Part shown: piece by piece, positions 1 to 12,531 of the stretch | Numbering within the stretch: position 1 is the first letter of the stretch | Layout of the letters: the number at the start of each line of letters is the position of its first letter | Assembly (NCBI RefSeq): GCF_017357245.1 | Contig: NZ_CP071612.1 | Coordinates: forward strand, 3,957,501-4,021,500 | Reading direction: 5' to 3' | Source: Rhizobium bangladeshense | Lineage (GTDB): Bacteria > Pseudomonadota > Alphaproteobacteria > Rhizobiales > Rhizobiaceae | DNA length: 64,000 nucleotides | Translations under genes and position numbers: made by a program | Notes under the pieces: generated by a model | What the model saw: the letters and a program-made list of their open reading frames with translations, nothing else | The model's database searches: none | What the model was told of the DNA's origin: nothing

Positions 1-2
1 GC

Positions 3-1859
3 GAAGTTTCGTTGCGCTGGCTCTCGGGCACGTTCCTCACCGGTATCACATCCTCTGTCCTGATGGGCGTCGCCCTTTTTGCCGCCCTCGACGGCCGCCA
101 GCAGCTGGCGATTCCTGCCGAGGCCTATGCGAGTGCTGCCGCAGAGGCGCATGTGGATACGACGGTGGTCCGTGGCGGCAGGCTGATCGCGCCCGCCATC
201 GCTGCAAAACCTTCCGACCGGGCGATCATGGAAGTTTCGACCGTCGTCCATGACGGCGAGAAGGAGGTCGTGCGCCGCCAGCCGTTCGCGCATGTGAAGA
301 TGACGCTGGCCGCTAACCATGTGGCGACCGAAGACTACCCGGATTTCGATCCTCTGGCGATCTTTTCCGCCGACGAACCTCAGCCCGCTCCGCAGAGCCG
401 CACCGGCGCAATTTATGGCTCCGATGTCGAATCCGAAGTCAGCCTGAAGACCATTCCCTTCCCGACCGGCAAGCCCGGCATGAAGATGGCCTCTGGCCTT
501 TCGCTCGAGGAGGTCGAAGAAAACGTCCGCTCCAACGGCTCCGTGCTGACCGACGGCAACACGCAGCTCGCGGCTCTCTACTACGTCGATCCACGGCGTT
601 TCTCTAACGAGGAAGCCGATGTTGATCTGACCGCCGGCCTGTCCGCCCGCGTGCTCGAGCAGAATATGACGGTCTCGGCATCGGAATCGATCACGCCGCA
701 GACCGAGGAATTCGCGGATGATATCCTCCCGGTGCGCGTCGATGCACCGATCGCCAAGGCGCTGACTGATTCAGGCTATCCGCAGCAATATGCCGACGGA
801 ATTGCCGGCTTCATCGCCCAGCAGCTGGGAACCAGCGATCTCGAAGAAGGCGACGTGCTGCGTATCGGCATCATCCAGAAGGGTGAACAGGCAAAGATCA
901 TCCGGGCCAGCGTTTATCGCGGAACACGCCATCTGGTCACCGTGGCTCTCGACGACAAGGGCAAGTATGTGCCCGGCAGCGAGCCGCCGATGCTGGACGC
1001 CATCGCTACGGCCTTCGACGACAATACCTTCGCTCCGCCGCCCGGACAGAACCTCCCGCGCGTCTATGACGGCATCTATCGCGCCGCCCTTTCCTACGGC
1101 ATGACCAAGGATATGACCGCGCTGATCATCAAGCTGCTCGCAAGCAATGTCGATTTCCAGGCGCAGTTGAGACCGACCGATAAGCTGGAGGCATTCTTCT
1201 CCGTCGCCGACAGCACCGGCCAGGCGACGGAAGATTCCGAACTGCTCTACGTCAATGCCCGTTTCGGCGATACGCAGACGCGCTTCTATCGCTTCCAGGA
1301 TCCCGACGACGGCACGGTCGATTATTTTGACGAGAACGGCAAGAGCATCCGCCAGTTCCTGCTGCGCAATCCGGTCCCGAACGGCATTTTCAAGTCGGGC
1401 TTCGGCATGCGCCGCCACCCGATCCTCGGTTTCGCCCGAATGCATACCGGCGTCGATTGGGCAGCCCCCCGCGGCACGGCGATCATCGCCGCCGGCAACG
1501 GCACGGTCGAAAAAGCCGGCTGGGATTCCGGCGGATATGGCAACCAGACGATCATCCGCCATGCCAACGGCTATGAATCCTCCTACAATCACCAGAGCGC
1601 CATCGCCAAGGGCGTCGTTCCCGGCGCGAAAATACGTCAGGGCCAAGTGATCGGCTGGGTCGGCACGACGGGTGAATCCACCGGCCCGCACCTGCATTAC
1701 GAGCTGATCGTCAACGGCACCAAGGTCGATCCGTTGCGCATCCGACTCCCCGGCGGAAAATCGCTGCAGGGCCAGGCGCTGGCGAAATTCGAAGACGAGC
1801 GAAAGCGTATCGATACGCTGCTGAACAACCAGACGCCGGATCAGGTGGCGAGCAAGTAG
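3..1859 (+). CDS. M23 family metallopeptidase, membrane anchored (5' end cut by window)
   Basis: Probable periplasmic peptidoglycan endopeptidase. The frame is open back to the first bases of the window, so the true N-terminus lies outside; a TTG at 12 is not a convincing start. What is visible is a short cytoplasmic stub, one membrane segment (LTGITSSVLMGVALFAAL), a long low-complexity periplasmic linker and a C-terminal LytM/M23 domain. Zinc ligands are recognisable as HTGVD near residue 478 (counting from base 12) and HLH near residue 560. The next gene, clpB, converges on it. In Sinorhizobium an M23 protein required for polar growth (RgsM) is, as I recall, next to clpB, so orthology is possible but inferred. 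Confidence 0.93.
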   Translation, partial: EVSLRWLSGTFLTGITSSVLMGVALFAALDGRQQLAIPAEAYASAAAEAHVDTTVVRGGRLIAPAIAAKPSDRAIMEVSTVVHDGEKEVVRRQPFAHVKMTLAANHVATEDYPDFDPLAIFSADEPQPAPQSRTGAIYGSDVESEVSLKTIPFPTGKPGMKMASGLSLEEVEENVRSNGSVLTDGNTQLAALYYVDPRRFSNEEADVDLTAGLSARVLEQNMTVSASESITPQTEEFADDILPVRVDAPIAKALTDSGYPQQYADGIAGFIAQQLGTSDLEEGDVLRIGIIQKGEQAKIIRASVYRGTRHLVTVALDDKGKYVPGSEPPMLDAIATAFDDNTFAPPPGQNLPRVYDGIYRAALSYGMTKDMTALIIKLLASNVDFQAQLRPTDKLEAFFSVADSTGQATEDSELLYVNARFGDTQTRFYRFQDPDDGTVDYFDENGKSIRQFLLRNPVPNGIFKSGFGMRRHPILGFARMHTGVDWAAPRGTAIIAAGNGTVEKAGWDSGGYGNQTIIRHANGYESSYNHQSAIAKGVVPGAKIRQGQVIGWVGTTGESTGPHLHYELIVNGTKVDPLRIRLPGGKSLQGQALAKFEDERKRIDTLLNNQTPDQVASK

Positions 1860-1870
1860 TCTGTAAACGA

Positions 1871-1894
1871 AAATGGCGGCCGAAGCCGCCATTT
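1871..1894. terminator. Bidirectional hairpin terminator between M23 gene and clpB
   Basis: A perfect 10-bp stem, AAATGGCGGC and GCCGCCATTT, encloses the tetraloop CGAA. A-rich sequence precedes it and T-rich sequence follows on either strand, so it can end both convergent genes. Confidence 0.8.
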
Positions 1895-1915
1895 CCCATT
1901 CCTCGACAAAATAGA

Positions 1916-4516
<2,601 letters not shown>

Positions 4517-4604
4517 ATTCTACCTCCATTGATCGCCCTGCCCTTACGAGGCGCAGACCGATGATTGAGATCGACCCCCTGAAAAGGCAGGCCGCGCTTG
4601 ACCC

Positions 4605-4632
4605 ATTTGGGATTTGGGCGAAGCAGTTCGAG
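4605..4632 (-). promoter_or_regulatory. Possible RpoH-type promoter of clpB
   Basis: On the minus strand CTCGAA, 16 bases, then CCAAAT, about 90 bases before the clpB start. This resembles the rhizobial RpoH pattern CTTGAA, about 16 bases, CCANAT, with one mismatch in the -35 element. Assignment is by pattern and by the gene's known heat-shock role. Confidence 0.45.
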
Positions 4633-4677
4633 GAGAATATGGTACCCGGCCCGAAGAGTTTAAAGAGCCCGGAAAAT

Positions 4678-4708
4678 GAAAATCCCCGGCGGAAGGCCGG
4701 GGATTTTC
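4678..4708 (-). terminator. Hairpin terminator after DUF4167 gene
   Basis: A perfect 13-bp stem, GAAAATCCCCGGC and GCCGGGGATTTTC, with a 5-base loop. Read on the minus strand it ends in TTTTC. It lies about 60 bases beyond the stop of the DUF4167 gene. Confidence 0.8.
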
Positions 4709-4769
4709 AAGCAAATTCGAGTAGATGACCTGAGCCCTCGGCTTTTCCTGAAGCGAGGACCGATATCTC

Positions 4770-5492
4770 TTATTCCGATGCGACGTCCGCCAACACAGGC
4801 GCCTCGGCGGAAGTGCTCTCGCCCTCGCTGGCTGCATCGCCCTCTGCGCCCCGACGCGGCCGGCGGGGACGATTGCCGGCGCTGCGGCGGCGGGGTTGCC
4901 GTTCGCGCGGCTGAGCGGCGGAGCCTTCCTCGTCCATGGCGACCTCGGCGGGAATACCCTCGATCTCCGGCTGGGGCCCGGTTCCGTCGATGACTTCGGG
5001 CTGGGGTGCCTGGGCAGGCGCCGCGGCGGCGGGAACCGGCTGCGGCTGTGCCTGCGGTTGGTGCTGCCTGCTCTGCGGCGGCTGGACGACAGCGACATCA
5101 TCGCCGTCATTTTCGTTGTTATCAATGTCGTCGCTATCGCGATCCGCCGAGTCGCGGTCATTGAAGTCGCCGCGGTCGTCGCGCTGGAACCGCTCCTGCA
5201 TCTGCGCCTGAGCGCTGGCGATGATGCGATTGTAATGTTCGGCGTGCTGAAGATAGTTCTCGGCCATCACGCGGTCGCCAGAGCTCTGGGCATCACGGGC
5301 AAGCTGCGCATATTTCTCGGCGATATGCTGTGCGGTACCGCGAATCTTCACATCGGGACCGGAGCTGTCATAGGTCCGAGTCAGCGGATTGCCGCCCTTG
5401 CGGTTAAAATTGTTGTTATTATTTCCGCCGCCGCCGTTGTTATTGTTGTTACCACGCCCTCGACCGCGCTTGTTTTGCTGTCCTGGCCTCAT
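4770..5492 (-). CDS. DUF4167 domain protein with Asn/Gly/Arg-rich N-terminus
   Basis: A 240-residue protein of unknown function, common in Rhizobiales. The N-terminus is RG-rich, followed by runs of Asn and Gly (about residues 8-30). The folded DUF4167 part follows, with TYDSSGPDVKIRGTA and LQHAEHYNRI (about 37-105). The rest is acidic, then Pro/Gln-rich, then a basic block RRRSAGNRPRRPRRG near the end. The composition suggests a largely disordered, possibly RNA-binding protein; that is inference. Start at the ATG at 5492 is supported by AGGTGA just upstream and gives the MRPGQQNKRG N-terminus typical of the family; a longer frame to 5546 has no such support. Confidence 0.9.
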   Translation of the reverse strand: MRPGQQNKRGRGRGNNNNNGGGGNNNNNFNRKGGNPLTRTYDSSGPDVKIRGTAQHIAEKYAQLARDAQSSGDRVMAENYLQHAEHYNRIIASAQAQMQERFQRDDRGDFNDRDSADRDSDDIDNNENDGDDVAVVQPPQSRQHQPQAQPQPVPAAAAPAQAPQPEVIDGTGPQPEIEGIPAEVAMDEEGSAAQPRERQPRRRSAGNRPRRPRRGAEGDAASEGESTSAEAPVLADVASE

Positions 5493-5834
5493 AGATCGTT
5501 CACCTGAATTCTCTGTTTGTGATGGATACATGGCACCAACCGCCATGACCGGAAAACCGGGTCAGGACCTTTGTGCCGCGAGCATACTGCGCCTCTGCGC
5601 CGACCTGCCGCTTGGTTCTCAAGTCAGTTTGACTGATTCACGCGTTGGGTCGTGTTCAACCGTTGAAACTCTCGTTAAAAGAGCGGACCCCCGAGGCAAA
5701 CCAAGTACCGAACGAATCTCGTTCATTCCTATCTGCCCAACACGTGTCCGCAACCTATATTGCTTCCCTGGGAAATCCAAGCCTTTTCTTCGCAATAACA
5801 ATAATGTCCCGTTCAATGCCGCAATTATCGCCGT
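5493..5834. other. Intergenic leader between prmC and DUF4167 gene
   Basis: There is no convincing gene in these 342 bases; short frames here have no ribosome site or family match. On the minus strand TTGGAT and TATAGG are 15 bases apart near 5752-5778, a weak promoter candidate for the DUF4167 gene. The odd palindrome TTCCCTGGGAA (5764-5774) sits inside it and could be an operator. I see no riboswitch-like fold. Confidence 0.3.
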
Positions 5835-6695
5835 TTACGCGAGCGCGAACACGAGCGCCCTGTCGTTCTGGCCATAATCTTTCACGGATTTGAGGCACCT
5901 GAAGCCTTTCGCTTCGAAGATCGCCGTCACATCGTTTCGCTGATCGTAGCCGATTTCCAGTCCGAGAACCCCATCGGGCCTCATGAACCTTGCCGCATCC
6001 TTGGCTATGGCTTTGTAGGCGTCAAGCCCATCCGGGCCGCCATCCAGCGCTGCAACCGGATCAAATTTCGTCACTTCGGGAGCGAGATCGTGAATGACCT
6101 TGGAGGCAATATAGGGCGGATTTGAGACAATCGCGTGAAAGGAGCCATGGATGTTGTCGAACCATCTCGACTGTATGGCCTGAAAGCGATCCTGCAACCC
6201 GTTTCTTTCCGCGTTTGATCTTGCCGTGCCTAGGGCATCCGCCGATATGTCGCTGCCGACACCTGACGCATCGGAACACTCGCTCAGAAGCGCAAGGCAG
6301 ATCGCCCCGGTCCCGGTTCCTATGTCCAGAATATGGAGATGATCGTGGATCTTTGCAAGGTCCTGGAGATAGGGAAGCACCGTATCGACCAGGATTTCCG
6401 TATCCGGCCGCGGCTCCAGCGTCTCCGCCGATAGGCAAAGCGGCAGGCCGTAAAATTCCCGCTCGCCAAGAATGCGATGCACAGGCTCATGGTCAAGCCG
6501 CCGTTCCATCGCCTTAAAAATCACTTCGATCTGCTCAGGTGAAAGCTTCTCGGCCGATCGCGTCAACAGCTCGGTCGACGACTGTTTCAAAAGGCCTGCG
6601 ACAAGCAGTCGCGCATTGGTTGCCGCATCGACGATGCCCGCCTCTGTGAAACGACGGCGCGCTTCAGCAAGCATATCGGCAACCGTCGCGCTCAT
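5835..6695 (-). CDS. prmC: Peptide chain release factor N5-glutamine methyltransferase
   Basis: Methylates the glutamine of the GGQ motif of release factors RF1/RF2 using S-adenosylmethionine. The 286-residue protein has an N-terminal helical domain, the SAM-binding motif [15 protein letters not shown], and the diagnostic NPPY in [10 protein letters not shown]. Its ATG overlaps the prfA stop as ATGA, so it is translationally coupled to its own substrate's gene. Confidence 0.96.
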   Translation of the reverse strand: MSATVADMLAEARRRFTEAGIVDAATNARLLVAGLLKQSSTELLTRSAEKLSPEQIEVIFKAMERRLDHEPVHRILGEREFYGLPLCLSAETLEPRPDTEILVDTVLPYLQDLAKIHDHLHILDIGTGTGAICLALLSECSDASGVGSDISADALGTARSNAERNGLQDRFQAIQSRWFDNIHGSFHAIVSNPPYIASKVIHDLAPEVTKFDPVAALDGGPDGLDAYKAIAKDAARFMRPDGVLGLEIGYDQRNDVTAIFEAKGFRCLKSVKDYGQNDRALVFALA

Positions 6696-7771
6696 TGTTG
6701 CTCGCCGAGCTGCGCCAGCTGGCTTGCCTGGTAATCGGCCATCAATGCATCGACGACCTCCTCGATCTCGCCTTCCATCATCCGGTCGAGCTTGTAAAGC
6801 GTCAGATTGATGCGGTGGTCGGTTACCCGTCCCTGCGGGAAATTATAGGTACGGATGCGTTCCGAACGATCGCCGGAGCCAACCTGGCTCTTGCGATCGG
6901 CCGAGCGCTCGCTGTCGGCCCGTTGCCGCTCGGCATCGTAGAGCCTGGAGCGCAAGACCTGCATCGCCTTGGCGCGGTTCTGATGCTGTGATTTTTCCGA
7001 GCTGGTGACGACGATGCCGGTCGGCAGATGGGTGATGCGCACCGCCGAGTCCGTCGTATTGACGTGCTGACCGCCGGCGCCCGAAGAGCGCATCGTATCG
7101 ATGCGGATATCTTCCGGCCGGATTTCGATGTCGATCTCCTCGGCTTCCGGCAGCACTGCCACTGTGGCGGCCGAGGTATGGATGCGCCCGCCCGCTTCGG
7201 TCTCCGGCACGCGCTGCACGCGGTGCACGCCGGATTCGAATTTCAACTTGGCGAAGACGCCCCGGCCTGTGATCGTCGCGATGATTTCCTTGTAGCCGCC
7301 GGCCTCACCCTCGCTTGCCGAGAGCACTTCCACCTTCCAGCCCTTTTCCGAGGCAAAACGCTCGTACATCCGGAAAAGATCGCCGGCAAAAAGCGCAGCT
7401 TCCGAGCCGCCGGTGCCGGCGCGGATTTCCAGGATCGCGCTCTTTTCGTCGGCTGCGTCCTTCGGCAGAAGCAGGATCTGCATTTCCTGCTCCAGCGCCT
7501 CGATCCGCGCTTTTACTTCGGGCAGTTCGAGTTCGGCGAGATCGCGCATCTCGCGATCGACCGATTTGTCCTCGAGCAGCGTTTCGAGATCGGCGAGCTC
7601 GGCGCCGGACTTCTCATAGGCGCGGATCTTCGTCACGACGGGCTGTAGCTCGGAATATTCGGATGCGAGCTTCACATAGACATCGGCGGTTGGACCAGCC
7701 GACATGCGCGCCTCAATCTCGCCGAAACGGCGTTCCAGCTCGCGCATCTTTTCAACGGGAAGCTTCGCCAC
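6692..7771 (-). CDS. prfA: Peptide chain release factor 1
   Basis: Releases finished peptides at UAA and UAG. The 359-residue length is normal. It has the RF1 signature: GGQ in [14 protein letters not shown], and the tripeptide anticodon region. The start is GTG at 7771, with GGAG six bases upstream, giving the family N-terminus MAKLPVEKM. prmC follows with a 4-base overlap; ptsP lies 28 bases upstream, probably in the same transcript. Confidence 0.97.
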   Translation of the reverse strand: MAKLPVEKMRELERRFGEIEARMSAGPTADVYVKLASEYSELQPVVTKIRAYEKSGAELADLETLLEDKSVDREMRDLAELELPEVKARIEALEQEMQILLLPKDAADEKSAILEIRAGTGGSEAALFAGDLFRMYERFASEKGWKVEVLSASEGEAGGYKEIIATITGRGVFAKLKFESGVHRVQRVPETEAGGRIHTSAATVAVLPEAEEIDIEIRPEDIRIDTMRSSGAGGQHVNTTDSAVRITHLPTGIVVTSSEKSQHQNRAKAMQVLRSRLYDAERQRADSERSADRKSQVGSGDRSERIRTYNFPQGRVTDHRINLTLYKLDRMMEGEIEEVVDALMADYQASQLAQLGEQQ

Positions 7772-7799
7772 CCTTCACTCCGATTCTTGCTATATTTGT

Positions 7800-10067
7800 C
7801 TAAAGGGGAATATTGTGGCTCTCGGCGAAGCGGGCAAGCACCTCGCGCATCGGCTCCGTGCTGCGATGATCGTCGAGCACTTCGTCCATCACCTTCGCCA
7901 GCGCCCCGACATCAAGCCCAAGCAGCATCGCCTTCACCGGCCCTATCGAGGCGGGCGACATCGAGATCGCCCGAAAGCCGATGCCGAGTAGCGCCATTGC
8001 CGAAAGCGGCTTGCCGGCAAGCTCGCCGCAGAGCGTCACCGGCGTCTTGTTCCGATCCGCCCCGCGCACGATATCGCGCAGGATCCGCAAAAACGGCTTG
8101 CCGAGTGGATCGAAGCGATCCGACACCCGCGCATTGCCGCGATCGACCGCCATAGAAAACTGGAAGAGGTCGTTGGAACCCACCGAGACGAAATCGACCG
8201 CCTCCATCAGTTCATCAAGCTGCCAGAGCAGCGCGGGCACCTCCAGCATCGCTCCGAATTGCAGCTTGCGCGGCAGCCCGTGCCCGAAGCGCGACAGATG
8301 CTGCACTTCCTTCTGCAGGAGTTCGCGCACCATCTTCAGCTCGGAAACCTCCGTCACCATCGGAACCATCAGCTTCAGCTCGGTATCGGCCGATGCCTTC
8401 AGCAGGGCGCGCAGTTGGGTGCGCAACAATCCCGGCCTGTCGAGCGACAGCCGGATCGCACGCCAGCCGAGTGCGGGATTTTCCTCCTCGTGGCCACGGA
8501 AATAAGGGACGACCTTGTCGCCGCCGATATCGAGTGTGCGGAATGTGACAGCGCGGCCCGCCGCCTGCTTGATCACATTGCGATAGAACTGCTCCTGCTC
8601 TTCCGCCTTCGGCATGGTAGAGGCGATCATGAATTGCAGCTCGGTGCGGAAGAGACCGATGCCCTCCGCACCCGATTCCGAAAGCTGCGGCAGGTCGACC
8701 AGCAGACCGGCATTCATCATCAGCGAGATCCGCTGGCCGTCCTTGGTAACCGGCTCGATGGCGCGCAGTGCCCGGAACTGCTCCTGCCGCCTGGCGCGGA
8801 AGCGCACCTTTTCCTCGTAGGAGCGCCGATGATCGGCCATCGGCCGGAGATGCACATGCCCCTCATCGGCGTCGATGATCACGGCATCGCCATTCTCGGC
8901 GAGCGCTACAACGCCCGCCGCCTGGCCGATGACGGGAATGCCCATGGCGCGCGCGACGATCACCACATGGCTCGTCACCGCCCCTTCCTCCAGCACCAGT
9001 CCGCGCACATTGGCACGGGGATAATCGAGCAGCTCGGCCGCCCCCATGGCGCGCGCCAGAATGACCGCATCGTTCGGGAAGCCCTCCGCGGTCGTCCGGC
9101 CTGTATAACCCGTCAACTGCCTGAGCAGTCGGTTTGCCAGATCCTCGAAGTCATGCATGCGTTCGCGCAGATAAGGGTCGGTCAACCGCATCATCCGCGC
9201 CTTGGTGTCGCTCTGCACCTTTTCGACTGCCGCTTCTGCCGTCAGGCCGTTACGGATCGCCTCTTCGAGCTTGCGCACCCAGCCCTGGTCGTGCGCGAAC
9301 ATACGATAGGTTTCGAGCACCTCGCGATGCTCGCCTTCCATCGACACGTCACGGCGCGACAGCATGTCGTCGATCGAGATCCTCAGCGAGCCCATGGCCT
9401 CCGCCAGCCGCCGGATCTCCTTCTCCGCATCTTCGTTCAGCAGGTTGGTGACGACGATGCGCGGCTCATGCAAGACGACGTAGCCGAGGCCTATGCCGTC
9501 GTTGTAAGTATCGCCGTCGATCGTCACTGATCGTGTCAGGTCGAGTTCGAGGCCCGGTTTGGTGATCTTCTTGAGCTCGCCGGTGGCGATCATCTCGGCA
9601 AGCACCATCGCTGTCGTTTCGAGCGCTTCCACCTCCTCGTCGCGATAGTTGCGGCTCGCCTTGTTCTGCACGACGAGAACGCCGAGCGAGCGCCCGGTTC
9701 TCAAGATCGGCACACCGAGGAAGGAATGGTAGATTTCTTCACCCGTCTCCGGCAGGTAGCGGAAGGCCGGATGCGACTGCGCGTCGGAAAGGTTCAGCGG
9801 CTGCGCCGAGGCGGCGATCGTGCCGACGAGGCCCTGCCCCATCTTCAGCTGCGCCAGGTGCACGGCTTCGCGGTTGAGGCCTTCGGTCGCATAGAGTTCA
9901 AGCACGCCGTCGGCGCGCAGCACATAGACGGAGCAGACTTCCGCCACCATATTGCCGGCGATCTGGCGGACGATTCGGTCAAGACGATCCTGCGGCTCCA
10001 GCGGCTCTGCCATCAACTCGCGCAGCCGCCTGAGCAGCACGCGCGGACCGCCGGAAAGGTCTCTCAT
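7800..10067 (-). CDS. ptsP: Phosphoenolpyruvate-protein phosphotransferase PtsP (EI-Ntr)
   Basis: Enzyme I of the nitrogen-related phosphotransferase chain; takes phosphate from PEP and passes it to NPr and EIIA-Ntr, a signalling rather than sugar-import pathway. The 755 residues comprise an N-terminal GAF sensory domain (about 1-165), the PEP-utiliser N and mobile domains with phospho-His in TSHVVIVARAMGIP (His about 367), and a C-terminal PEP-binding barrel (GAMLEVPALLWQLDEL, NDLFQFSMAVDR). The GAF domain identifies it as PtsP rather than sugar-PTS enzyme I. It lies between lysC and prfA, an arrangement common in Rhizobiales. Confidence 0.96.
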   Translation of the reverse strand: MRDLSGGPRVLLRRLRELMAEPLEPQDRLDRIVRQIAGNMVAEVCSVYVLRADGVLELYATEGLNREAVHLAQLKMGQGLVGTIAASAQPLNLSDAQSHPAFRYLPETGEEIYHSFLGVPILRTGRSLGVLVVQNKASRNYRDEEVEALETTAMVLAEMIATGELKKITKPGLELDLTRSVTIDGDTYNDGIGLGYVVLHEPRIVVTNLLNEDAEKEIRRLAEAMGSLRISIDDMLSRRDVSMEGEHREVLETYRMFAHDQGWVRKLEEAIRNGLTAEAAVEKVQSDTKARMMRLTDPYLRERMHDFEDLANRLLRQLTGYTGRTTAEGFPNDAVILARAMGAAELLDYPRANVRGLVLEEGAVTSHVVIVARAMGIPVIGQAAGVVALAENGDAVIIDADEGHVHLRPMADHRRSYEEKVRFRARRQEQFRALRAIEPVTKDGQRISLMMNAGLLVDLPQLSESGAEGIGLFRTELQFMIASTMPKAEEQEQFYRNVIKQAAGRAVTFRTLDIGGDKVVPYFRGHEEENPALGWRAIRLSLDRPGLLRTQLRALLKASADTELKLMVPMVTEVSELKMVRELLQKEVQHLSRFGHGLPRKLQFGAMLEVPALLWQLDELMEAVDFVSVGSNDLFQFSMAVDRGNARVSDRFDPLGKPFLRILRDIVRGADRNKTPVTLCGELAGKPLSAMALLGIGFRAISMSPASIGPVKAMLLGLDVGALAKVMDEVLDDHRSTEPMREVLARFAESHNIPL

Positions 10068-10156
10068 GGCGTCTCAAGCTCCCGAAACAACGCACTCAGT
10101 CCCGGCAGGCCGGCCCTCGTCTCCTCAACCTGAAGGGGCAGGCCGCCCACTGGGAA

Positions 10157-11431
10157 TCAATTCTTATCCAGACCGTAGCAGGAATGCAAAGTCCTGACAG
10201 CGAGTTCTGCATAGGGACCGTCGATCAGGATGGAAATCTTGATCTCGGAGGTAGTGATCGCCTTGATGTTGATGCCTTTTTCGGCAAGTGCACGAAACGC
10301 GGTCGCGGCAACGCCGGCATGACTGCGCATGCCGATACCGATGACGGAGACTTTCACCAGGCCCGATTCGTTCTGCACGACATCGTAGCCGATCTTCTCC
10401 TTATGGTCGCCGAGCACCTTGATCGCCTTCTCCACGTCGCCCGACGGCACGGTGAAGGTCATATCGGTCTTCGACCCGTCCTCGGAAATATTCTGGACGA
10501 TCATGTCGACATTGATATGGGATTCGGCAAGCGGCCCGAAGATCGCGGCGGAAACGCCCGGCCGGTCGGCAAGACGGCGAAGCGAGATCTGAGCCTCATC
10601 CTTGGCATAGGCGATGCCGGTGACTACTTCCTGTTCCACGATTTCATCCTCGTCACAAATCAGTGTTCCGGGCGGGTTCAACAGATCGCCCATGCCCGGA
10701 GCATCGGGATCTTCGAAAGACGAGCGCACGAAGGTGCGCACCTTGTGCACCATGGCAAGCTCGACCGAGCGCACCTGCAGCACCTTGGCGCCGAGCGAGG
10801 CCATCTCAAGCATTTCCTCGAAGGCGATCTTCTTCAGCCTGCGCGCCTGCGGCACGATGCGCGGATCGGTCGTGTAGACGCCGTCGACATCGGTATAGAT
10901 ATCGCAGCGATCCGCTTTGACAGCGGCCGCGATGGCGACGGCCGACGTGTCTGAGCCGCCGCGTCCGAGGGTGGCGACGCGGTTGTCCGGCCCCAGCCCC
11001 TGGAATCCGGCAATGACGGCGACCTGCCCCTCGCCCATCCGCTTGATAATGTCGGAACCGTCGATCTCGAGAATCCGGGCCGCACCATGCGCATTGTCCG
11101 TGCGGATCGGGATCTGCCATCCCTGCCAGGACCGCGCATTGATATCCATCGCTTGCAATGCGATCGCCAGCAGCCCCGAGGTCACCTGCTCGCCGGAGGC
11201 GACGACCGAATCATATTCCCGAGCATCGTAAAATGGCGAGTTGGCGCCGATGACCTTGGGCATGCCCTGCACCCAGCCGACCAGTTCATTGGTCTTGCCG
11301 GACATTGCAGAGACGACCACCGCCACCTCGTGGCCGGCATCCACTTCGCGTTTCACATGGCGGGCAACGTTCTTGATGCGGTCCAGGTCAGCGACGGACG
11401 TGCCGCCGAATTTCATTACGATGCGTGCCAT
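10157..11431 (-). CDS. lysC: Aspartate kinase
   Basis: First step of the aspartate family (lysine/diaminopimelate, threonine, methionine): phosphorylates aspartate. The 424-residue protein begins with MARIVMKFGGTSV, the kinase signature, has a kinase domain to about 245 and two ACT domains (from about 260) that bind inhibiting amino acids, as in single-function, feedback-controlled enzymes. ATG at 11431 is preceded by AGGGG. lysA lies 36 kb away in this window. Confidence 0.97.
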   Translation of the reverse strand: MARIVMKFGGTSVADLDRIKNVARHVKREVDAGHEVAVVVSAMSGKTNELVGWVQGMPKVIGANSPFYDAREYDSVVASGEQVTSGLLAIALQAMDINARSWQGWQIPIRTDNAHGAARILEIDGSDIIKRMGEGQVAVIAGFQGLGPDNRVATLGRGGSDTSAVAIAAAVKADRCDIYTDVDGVYTTDPRIVPQARRLKKIAFEEMLEMASLGAKVLQVRSVELAMVHKVRTFVRSSFEDPDAPGMGDLLNPPGTLICDEDEIVEQEVVTGIAYAKDEAQISLRRLADRPGVSAAIFGPLAESHINVDMIVQNISEDGSKTDMTFTVPSGDVEKAIKVLGDHKEKIGYDVVQNESGLVKVSVIGIGMRSHAGVAATAFRALAEKGINIKAITTSEIKISILIDGPYAELAVRTLHSCYGLDKN

Positions 11432-11724
11432 ATGCCCCTACCACGACTTGCGCCGGAAAGCGGAAAACCGGACCCGGCATAACGAAGCCCAGGGGTGACC
11501 GCTCGGTGAAAGAGCCAGATCCCAGATTCTGGAACCGCTCTAATGCCCAGGCCCCCAAAGGCCTCAAGTTGCGGCGTCTCTTAGCGAGTTTGGCGGGGGG
11601 AGGCAAGCGTGGGCGATAAAAGCAGTTGCCTGGCGGTTCCGCACCCGTCCGCCTCCTGATCTCAGCCCCTTGACTTATGCCACCGATCGTCCGACTTCAG
11701 ATCTCACGAACGAAGGAGCGGACG

Positions 11725-12471
11725 ATGACAGAAAGCGCCAGAAGCACGATCGACCAGGGCGAAGTGGACCGCTTCTCGGCGATGGCGGCGGAATGGTGGA
11801 GCCCGACCGGCAAGTTCAAGCCGCTGCACAAATTCAACCCCGTCCGCCTCGCCTATATAAGAGACAAGGCCTGCGAGAATTTCGGCCGTGATCGGAAGAG
11901 CCCGCGCCCGCTCGAAGGTCTGCGCGTGCTCGACATCGGTTGCGGCGGCGGCCTGTTGTCCGAGCCTGTTGCCCGCATGGGCGCCACCGTGGTCGGCGCC
12001 GATCCTTCCGAAAAGAATATCGGCATCGCCTCGACCCATGCGAACGGTTCCGGCGTCTCGGTCGACTACCGCGCCGTCACTGCCGAGGAACTCGCCGATG
12101 CCGGCGAGACTTTCGATATCGTCTTGAACATGGAAGTGGTCGAACACGTCGCCGACGTCGAGCTCTTCATGAGGACCTGCGCCAAAATGGTCCGCCCCGG
12201 CGGCCTGATCTTCATCGCCACGATCAACCGCACGCTGAAGGCGGCGGCGCTCGCCATCTTCGCCGCCGAAAACATCCTGCGCTGGCTGCCGCGCGGCACC
12301 CATCAATATGAAAAGCTGGTGCGCCCGGAAGAGCTGGAAAAGCCGCTCACGGCAAGCGGCCTTGAGATTACCGATCGAACCGGCGTCTTCTTCAATCCGC
12401 TGTCCAACCAGTGGAACCTGTCCAAAGACATGGACGTGAATTACATGCTGCTGGCGAAGCGGACGGTATAA
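11725..12471 (+). CDS. ubiG: Bifunctional ubiquinone O-methyltransferase
   Basis: Carries out both O-methylations of ubiquinone synthesis with SAM. 248 residues, normal for UbiG. Motifs: [20 protein letters not shown] (SAM site), NMEVVEHV, and [19 protein letters not shown], which is typical of the family. AAGGAG seven bases before the ATG at 11725 fixes the start; the frame itself is open from 11677. It diverges from lysC. The 293-base gap upstream shows no clear promoter. Confidence 0.96.
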   Translation: MTESARSTIDQGEVDRFSAMAAEWWSPTGKFKPLHKFNPVRLAYIRDKACENFGRDRKSPRPLEGLRVLDIGCGGGLLSEPVARMGATVVGADPSEKNIGIASTHANGSGVSVDYRAVTAEELADAGETFDIVLNMEVVEHVADVELFMRTCAKMVRPGGLIFIATINRTLKAAALAIFAAENILRWLPRGTHQYEKLVRPEELEKPLTASGLEITDRTGVFFNPLSNQWNLSKDMDVNYMLLAKRTV

Positions 12472-12531
12472 TTCCGGCAGCCAATGCTACATTTCAGCAT
12501 CTGCTCCCGTGGCCATATGCATGACTGCATC

